From Opisthocomus hoazin (Eukaryota > Chordata > Aves > Opisthocomiformes > Opisthocomidae): DNA of 64,000 nt. Below are positions 54,001 to 64,000 of this stretch, one piece after another (the stretch's first letter is position 1; the number at the start of each line of letters is the position of its first letter). The stretch lies in NCBI RefSeq assembly GCF_030867145.1, contig NC_134440.1, positions 4,092,001 to 4,156,000 of the forward strand, read 5' to 3'. Below the pieces are notes generated by a model. It made no database searches. It saw only the letters and a list, made by a program, of their open reading frames with translations, and was not told the DNA's origin. The position numbers and the translations under genes were made by a program.

Positions 54001-56691
54001 TTGCCACGCTCAGGTTTTCACTGGGTTGTCTGCAGAGTGCTTGTGTGTACTTTGAATTTGATCAGAAGTACATTTGTATTTCTCGTGCTCCCAGGAGTTT
54101 CATTTGAGTTTCTCTGCTTTTATCTGTGCAGCGGGCCTTCCCGGTCTCGCAGTCGGTCTAAAAGCCGAGGTCGCTCATCCTCCCGCTCCAATTCGCGATC
54201 TTCAAAATCTTCTGGCTCCTATTCGAGGTCACGATCTCGCTCTTGCTCTCGATCACGATCCTATTCACGCTCGCAGTCCAGGTAGAGTGCAATGGGCTGA
54301 AGGAAACTGGGAGGGTGGGAAAGACCAACCCTCGGGTTCTGGATGAGGAACCCAGGGTGTTGCTCTGGTAACTTGTGCATCTTGTCTCCTGTGCTCTCCC
54401 TTTCCAGAAGCCGGAGCAGGTCCCGCTCTTCTCACAGCCGCTCGCGATCACGGTCACGATCAAGATCAAAATCATACTCACCAGGAAGGCGGCGCCGGTC
54501 CCGGTCTCGCAGCCCCACTCCTCCGTAGGCTTTTCTTTGGTTATTTCTCTTTTTACCTGGGTTGTTTGGACAAAGTACCGACAGGGTACAAGGGGACTTT
54601 CGCATAAGATGGGTATAATAAGCATTTCAACAAATAGTAGAAAAGAAGGTGGAAAGTAGATTTAGAAACTCTTTATATGCCATATGTGCTTATAGAGAGA
54701 ATATTACTGTTGCGGTGGCTTTTTGTTATAACAAAACACTGTGCAACTGTGAAGGCTTTGTATGCCTTCTGAGGAAGCAGGAGGAGTCCTCCGAGTACGC
54801 TGTGTCAGGAAGACTGTAGGGTTTGATTTCCCTTGTACTGAGAAGCAGGTAGGGTGTTGCTGGCACCTTTGTAACTCCATAATTGACAGCTTTACAGAAG
54901 AATAGCTTAGTAGAGTGGATGGGATTATACGGGGTGTTAATGTTTAACAGAATAAAAATGCTTTGTGTCAGAACAGTATCACTTGTTCTTAATCTGTTCT
55001 TCTTTATTTCCTTAGTTCTTCTGCTGGTTTGGGCTCCAGTTCTGGGCCTCCTATACCAGAATCAAGGCTTGGAGAAGAAAATAAAGGCCATCAAATGCTA
55101 GTGAAAATGGGTAAGATGCTGTTCTGGAATCTTATACAAGCCAGGAAACAAAAATCAGGCACCAAACTCTTGGATACAATTAATTAATCCATCCACGTTT
55201 GTTAGTAATTATCCCTTGCTATTCCCAGATCAGTGTAAGACTAGTCAGAGATAGACATATGTAGGACATGGAGCAGTGGTGGTGGTCGCCTTTCTGGGAC
55301 GGATATGAAAGACGAGGACGCGAGTTTGGTGTCGAATAGAGTTTACACCCCAAGGTGTTTCAGCTGCCTGCGGTGTATAGCAGCGGGGTTGGCTGCACGG
55401 ATGGGGCTTGTGCTGGCTTTCCCCTTGCCCTCTTAAAAGTATTTAGGGATAGTGCTGATGTTTGTCAGCTCCCAGCATCTCTGCATATTAATGCTTTTGG
55501 AATAAACGGGGCCGTTCATCCGGTGTTGCAGGCTGGCTGCTACCATTCTGCTATATCAAACTGACGCTTTCTTTGGTTGTTTCCAGAAGGTCTATGCCTG
55601 TCTTCAGAATTCTAGTAATAACTAATAACTTCAAGTTACAGTATTGCAACGCTGTGTCCTTTCCGCAGGATGGAGCGGATCTGGTGGGTTGGGAGCCAAG
55701 GAGCAAGGAATCCAGGATCCGATTAAAGGAGGGGATATCCGAGACAAATGGGATCAATATAAAGGAGTGGGAGTTGCATTAGATGACCCTTACGAAAACT
55801 ACCGAAGAAATAAAAGTTACTCGTTTATCGCACGCATGAAGGCCAGAGATGAATGTAAGTGGATGTTTCTATGCAATTTAAAAACCTGTGCAGAGCTGAA
55901 TAGCGGTTTTGTCCTACTTAAAAAGAGCTTCACTTTTTAAGCCCAAATCAAAAGACAAGTAACTCTTAATTCTTTCTAGTGTAATGGATCCACTAAGCCA
56001 ACAGGTAAGTAGAGACACATTGTGATTACCCAGCATACTTTCCTTTTCAGGGGTTCTATTGTATTCTAATTTCTGAAACATTAATTAATTGGCCTGTTCT
56101 GTGTAAGCCACTTCCTGGCTGCAATAGCAGGAGCCTGCATCTCTGACTGTTGCCCTTCAGAAAAGAGCAGCGATCCCCCAGGTAGTGGAGGGGGCCGTTC
56201 CACAGCAGGGACGGCTGCTGGAGCAGGAGCTCTTTATGCTTGGGCTTAGACCACGCTGACTTTGGCCCTGCCCAACTTCCAAGTTTCCTACAGTTAGCGC
56301 TGCGTTCTGCCAAAGCCAGAACCGGTAACAAATTCACTGTAGTGCAGGAAGGGTTCAGAAAAAGTGGAGGAGGTGCTGCGTAGGAGACGAAGACAATTAC
56401 CCACATGATGGATTTTTGCAGAGAGTCTGTAGAACAACCGCACTTGCCAGTGACTAAAAGGAAAAAAAAATTGGCGCGCTAAATGAAAAGTCACTTCTGC
56501 CTCTGGCTTGCAGTAAATCTGTGTAGTAAAATGGGTTCAGATAAAAGCCCAAAGGAAGAATTCCTTATTAATAAGAGCCCTCATCCCATGAAACATTTCT
56601 GACAGCTTAGGTGACTGCAGAATGTGTAAGAACTCTTTTCCCTATTGTTTCAGCGAAGCGTGAAACGCAAGACCCTCCACCACCCGAATAA
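45004..56691 (+). CDS. CHERP: CHERP, calcium homeostasis ER protein / U2 snRNP-associated splicing factor
   Basis: CHERP is a nuclear protein associated with U2 snRNP that affects alternative splicing; it was first described as affecting ER calcium release. Eighteen coding exons: 45004-45028, 45124-45297, 45784-45965, 46697-46834, 47065-47216, 47572-47683, 48027-48116, 48751-48988, 49347-49525, 49946-50342, 52243-52481, 53325-53458, 53751-53837, 54132-54281, 54408-54524, 55016-55110, 55669-55854 and 56654-56691. All phases agree, giving 910 residues; human is 916. SURP domain at residues 10-60 (LRNVIDKLAQFVARNGPEFE), CID at about 150-290 (KNWMFSNAKSP, LRLHLIYLINDVLHH, VVVPIYCTSFLAVEEDKQQ), then Pro/Gln-rich WNNQ repeats and FRGPFPPHQQHPQFNQPPHP. 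The RS domain is at about 717-805 and a G-patch at about 836-886 (GWSGSGGLGAKEQGIQDP). The exon 3 donor is GTTGGT. The exon 10 start and the C-terminus have alternatives, described under findings. Confidence 0.96.
45298..53324 (+). other. CHERP: CHERP introns 2-11
   Basis: Introns longer than 300 bp in this part are 45298-45783, 45966-46696, 47217-47571, 47684-48026, 48117-48750, 48989-49346, 49526-49945, 50343-52242 (the largest, 1.9 kb) and 52482-53324. I see no repeat family or second gene in them. Open frames antisense to exon 10 (for example 49901-50380 minus) are shadows of the coding repeat. Confidence 0.6.
45390..45401. repeat. C12 homopolymer in CHERP intron 2
   Basis: An uninterrupted run of 12 C in a C-rich tract that begins near 45376, shortly after exon 2. 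Confidence 0.85.
55980..56004 (+). other. CHERP: Candidate 25-nt alternative exon in CHERP intron 17
   Basis: A 25-nt segment is flanked by a good acceptor (TTCTTTCTAG) and a consensus donor (GTAAGT). Joined to exon 17 it would read GAA TTG TAA and stop at once. It may be an alternative terminal segment, a poison exon, or chance. Confidence 0.3.
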
Positions 56692-57382
56692 GACTCTCTG
56701 AAGAAAGATGTCTTGCATCTTCTACAAAACATTAAACTTCTATAAATCCGGATTAAAGTCTGGAGAAGTGACAAATGAATTACTTTTAAAACTATGGCGA
56801 AAAATGGAAAGCTATGACATGTACTTCAATACTTGTCGTTTAGTGTTTTTAAAAAGGCCAGTCATTACTATGACATGTCTAGCAAGTTTAAGAATTTCCA
56901 TTTATTTTGCAAAATTTTTTAATTGGCTGCCCATTTTATACAAGAACTAAACCCCGGTCAGGCTGTCCCCGGTACAGGATTGTGATTCATTCATTCATTC
57001 CTGTGGAATACAGACGTTATCTGATGTGGTTTTATGTTCGCTAGTTCCATAATGTATGTTTATTTCTCTCAAAAGGTTAATTCTATTTGAAGTGGAGGGG
57101 TGCTGCCTTGGGATCAAGTCAGACTGATGCTGAGCAGTGTATCCTAATGTCTAAATGGGGAATGAAGCATCTAGTTCCAGTACAGGTGACCTATGAGCAC
57201 TGTGCGAGCTTGTTAGAACCTACCACCCAACCTAACGCCCCTACACACCAGCTGCTGCAGTCACAACTCTGGTCAGAACACGAGGGTTAACTGTTCTAGC
57301 TTTTCAAGCGCTCTGAGGGATGTTCAATGCTTTGTAATGGAAGACACTCTTTAAGCTTTTTATATTTTTGTATATACCCTTT

Positions 57383-57388
57383 AATAAA
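57383..57388 (+). terminator. CHERP: Poly(A) signal of CHERP, proximal
   Basis: AATAAA in TTTAATAAAAGC, about 690 bp after the stop of the spliced form. Further plus-strand hexamers at 57759-57764 and 57776-57781 are distal alternatives. Confidence 0.65.
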
Positions 57389-57740
57389 AGCTAATTAGTT
57401 GAATAGAAGAGAATCAGTTTTCTCTGCTGTGCAAGTTCCTAACAATGAAACGTTCTTGGAAACTTCCTTTAATCTAAATGAGAAGAAAAAAAAAAAAATC
57501 CTTTTGTAACTGTTTCCAGAGTCCACCAGCTAAAGATGTTAGGCCCTTACACTGCACTTCCACTCCAGAGGTCTGCGTGGTGGTAACCTCTTCCAGTCAT
57601 TTGTTTGTATAGCAGAAACCCTCTTAAAACCATTCAGTTACTATGGTGAAATATCAGTTTGTTCTAGATCTGCTGTAGTTGTGGAACTGTAACTGTCTGT
57701 GAATCAGCATACGACACCTGTATGTTATCAACTTGTGAAT

Positions 57741-57746
57741 TTTATT
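57741..57746 (-). terminator. C19orf44: Candidate poly(A) signal of the C19orf44 orthologue
   Basis: TTTATT on the plus strand is AATAAA on the minus strand, about 660 bp past the minus-strand stop at 58409. I noticed no canonical hexamer nearer to the stop. It lies upstream of the two distal CHERP signals, so the two 3' ends may overlap. Confidence 0.45.
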
Positions 57747-57781
57747 GTTTTGCCTTCCAATAAACACTTTTTTTTAATAAA

Positions 57782-58408
57782 AATAAGATGGTGGCTCATT
57801 TCAGAGTAAACGGAGTCCTGTATGTTGGCTGTAAGTCTACCTTGTATTGAATTTATCTTAACTTGCGTGTGTGTGGTTTTGTAGTAACGTGACAAGGCCA
57901 ATTACCTATCAACATGGTTCAAGTGTGGCACGAGAGTCAGGACAGGGTACTGTTCTACTGGGATCCCCCTCCTCGGGTGCTGTGGTACAGACTTTGACTT
58001 CTACCACCATCACAGATGTGCTCACAGCTGACATGATCCACGTGGTAACCACACATGCTGTGCTGACTTAGCACGCTGCCTTTACAGAGAAGTGCTTTCT
58101 TGGTTTCTTTTATGCTGAACACTGACAGGGTCTGGTTGAAGGCTGATGCCTATCCCTGTATCGGTACATGAGTAAAATATTCAGATATAGAAAAATACAT
58201 TATGTATAATTAGATGGAGAGCAGTTAGTACAAATCTTTCCAGTATGTGGAATCATAGAATGGTTTGGGTTGGAAAGGCCCTTAAACATCATGGAGTTCC
58301 AACCCCTATAAAAACATAGTTGTTACAACATAGTTTGACTTATCTGTAAAATTTGGGTTTTCTGTTCCAGCTTGAGATCTGTGTCAACTTTACTTAAAAT
58401 TCAAAGAG
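57782..58408. other. Convergent intergenic region between CHERP and C19orf44
   Basis: The 3' ends of CHERP (plus) and C19orf44 (minus) face each other here. The region holds one short CR1 fragment and no gene; it is probably mostly C19orf44 3' UTR. Confidence 0.5.
58250..58308 (-). mobile_element. CR1 LINE fragment, extreme 3' end
   Basis: About 59 bp. The plus-strand sequence GAATCATAGAATGGTTTGGG followed by TTGGAAAGGCCC is the reverse complement of a CR1 tail. It is very short and belongs to the same general type as the 44026 copy. Confidence 0.82.
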
Positions 58409-63133
<4,725 letters not shown>

Positions 63134-63324
63134 CCTGAGGCGGCAGCGGCATCCCCAGGCCGCGGAAAGATCGCTCGGCGCCGCGCCGTATCCCGGAGAC
63201 CGCGACTCCCCAACATTCCGCCCCCTCATTGGCTCCGCGCAGAGCCCCCTAGCAAGCCGGCGAGGCTTGGGCGTAACCACCCAATCCCAAGAAGACATAC
63301 TGCCGCCGGCCCGTGAGAGCGACG

Positions 63325-63344
63325 ACTACAACCCCCAGCATGCA
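63325..63344 (+). promoter_or_regulatory. ZNF143/THAP11 (SBS-type) binding site
   Basis: ACTACAACCCCCAGCATGCA matches the known vertebrate promoter element of the form ACTACAANTCCCAGNATGC, bound by ZNF143 and THAP11/HCFC1. It is a frequent element of bidirectional CpG promoters. Only one position in the conserved core differs from the remembered consensus. Confidence 0.8.
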
Positions 63345-63394
63345 TTTCGCCGCGCAGGCAAGGGGCGGAATGCTCCTCCTTCGGGGGCGCTAAA

Positions 63395-63430
63395 CCAATC
63401 CGATTCCGTCGCATAATAAGCGGAGCCAAT
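63395..63430 (+). promoter_or_regulatory. Two CCAAT boxes upstream of CALR3
   Basis: CCAAT at 63395-63399 and 63426-63430, 31 bp apart, immediately upstream of the CALR3 start codon. The spacing is close to three helical turns, as often seen for paired NF-Y sites. Confidence 0.7.
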
Positions 63431-63441
63431 CAGAGCCCGCC

Positions 63442-63631
63442 ATGGGAAGGGCGAGGCCCCGAAGGCACAAGGCTGAGGCCGGAGGTGTGAGGGTGGCGGC
63501 GGCGGCTGGGCTGAGTGGGCGCGGTGGCGGAGCCCCGGCTGCCGTCGCGCTGAGGCTGGCCCTGCTCCTCGGGGCTGCGCTGGGCTCTGCCCGGGCTGCG
63601 GTGTATTTCCAGGAGCAGTTTCTGGACGGAG
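63442..63631 (+). CDS. CALR3: CALR3, calreticulin-3, exon 1 (partial)
   Basis: Calreticulins are ER-lumenal lectin chaperones; in mammals CALR3 is the testis-biased member. Only exon 1 is in the window; it ends GGA G|GTGGGG in phase 1, as calreticulin exon 1 does. After a hydrophobic signal segment (VALRLALLLGAALGSARA) comes the family N-terminus AVYFQEQFLDG. CALR3 rather than CALR is chosen because the neighbour is the C19orf44 orthologue, head to head as in human. The sequence before the mature N-terminus is 52 residues, much longer than the usual 17-20. Only one in-frame ATG (63442) exists, so either the signal has a long basic N-region or initiation is at a non-AUG codon. Confidence 0.85.
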
Positions 63632-64000
63632 GTGGGGCGAGGGCAGGGGGGCAGCTGCCGGTAATGGCCGTGCGTGTGTGAGTGGGAGGGGAGGGACTGG
63701 AACAGGCTGCCCAGGGAGGTTGTGGAGTCTCCTTCTCTGGAGATATTCAAGACCTGCCTGGACAAGGTCCTGTGCAGCCTGCTCTGGGTGACCCTGCTTT
63801 GGCAGGAGGGTTGGACTGGGTGACCCACAGAGGTCCCTTCCAACCCCGACCATTCTGTGATTCTGTGACTGCACCGTGCTTACTGACTCGGTTCTTGTGG
63901 CGTTGCTGGTGCTGGCCTGGCGGGAGAGCCAACTGGCAGCAGAGGTGGGTGGATTTGGAGCGCAAGGCAGACCTTGGGAGGTTTAAACTCACCGCTGGGA
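63632..64000 (+). other. CALR3: Start of CALR3 intron 1
   Basis: It continues to the window edge. It contains a CR1 copy starting about 60 bp after the exon. No second calreticulin exon (expected to encode a W-rich stretch after FLDG) is present before the end. Confidence 0.7.
63694..63868 (+). mobile_element. CR1 LINE, 5'-truncated 3' end
   Basis: About 175 bp in sense orientation, ending CCATTCTGTGATTCTGTGA, the CR1 tail with its 8-bp repeat. It is similar to the copies at 8740-9120 and 26487-27053 (same GGAGATATTCAAGACC and GGTTGGACTGGGTGACCC blocks) and is the only plus-strand CR1 found here. Confidence 0.92.

Larger units (their letters stand above)
63134..63441. promoter_or_regulatory. 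Bidirectional promoter of C19orf44 and CALR3
   Basis: 308 bp between two divergent starts inside a CpG island (about 62740-63680). It has no TATA box. It contains four CCAAT pentamers: 63228-63232 (minus strand), 63281-63285, 63395-63399 and 63426-63430. The last reads CCAATCAG, the NF-Y consensus. It also contains a ZNF143-type site at 63325-63344. Confidence 0.8.

Overview
The window is a vertebrate nuclear segment, almost certainly from a bird. It carries several 3'-end copies of the CR1 LINE, which end in the avian-type ATTCTGTGATTCTGTGA tail. Its genes are unusually compact and begin in GC-rich CpG islands. The gene block corresponds to human 19p13.1, which in chicken lies on microchromosome 28 (recalled, not searched). 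No virus-like, bacterial or CRISPR structure was seen.

Layout: TMEM38A (minus, 212-4792) and SMIM7 (plus, 4995-6676) start head to head, 202 bp apart. MED26 (plus, 9909-31734) follows, with an 18.6 kb first intron. Next come SLC35E1 (plus, 34993-38938), with a long 3' UTR that may reach about 43.65 kb, and CHERP (plus, 45004-56691, 18 coding exons). CHERP runs tail to tail into the C19orf44 orthologue (minus, 63133-58409). C19orf44 shares a promoter with the last gene, CALR3 (plus, from 63442), of which only exon 1 is inside the window. From memory, order and relative orientation match the human locus throughout.

Exon borders were placed by eye from GT/AG sites, reading-frame phase and remembered human protein sequences. 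TMEM38A, SMIM7, MED26 and SLC35E1 close in phase from start to stop and give 297, 75, 614 and 402 residues. CHERP also closes (910 residues) if a 12-residue last exon is used. C19orf44 has one junction, between exons 2 and 3, where the obvious splice sites disagree in phase, and its first exon is tentative.

The genes do not form one pathway: an SR/ER cation channel (TMEM38A), a small membrane protein (SMIM7), a Mediator subunit (MED26), a TPT-family transporter (SLC35E1), a spliceosome-associated SURP/CID/G-patch protein (CHERP), an uncharacterised protein (C19orf44) and an ER chaperone (CALR3). No undescribed system was found. The most interesting points are a stop codon that doubles as a splice acceptor in CHERP, alternative CHERP C-termini, a 31-bp minisatellite in SLC35E1 intron 1, a GGGCC pentamer array in the TMEM38A/SMIM7 promoter, a near-consensus ZNF143/THAP11 site between C19orf44 and CALR3, and convergent poly(A) signals between CHERP and C19orf44.
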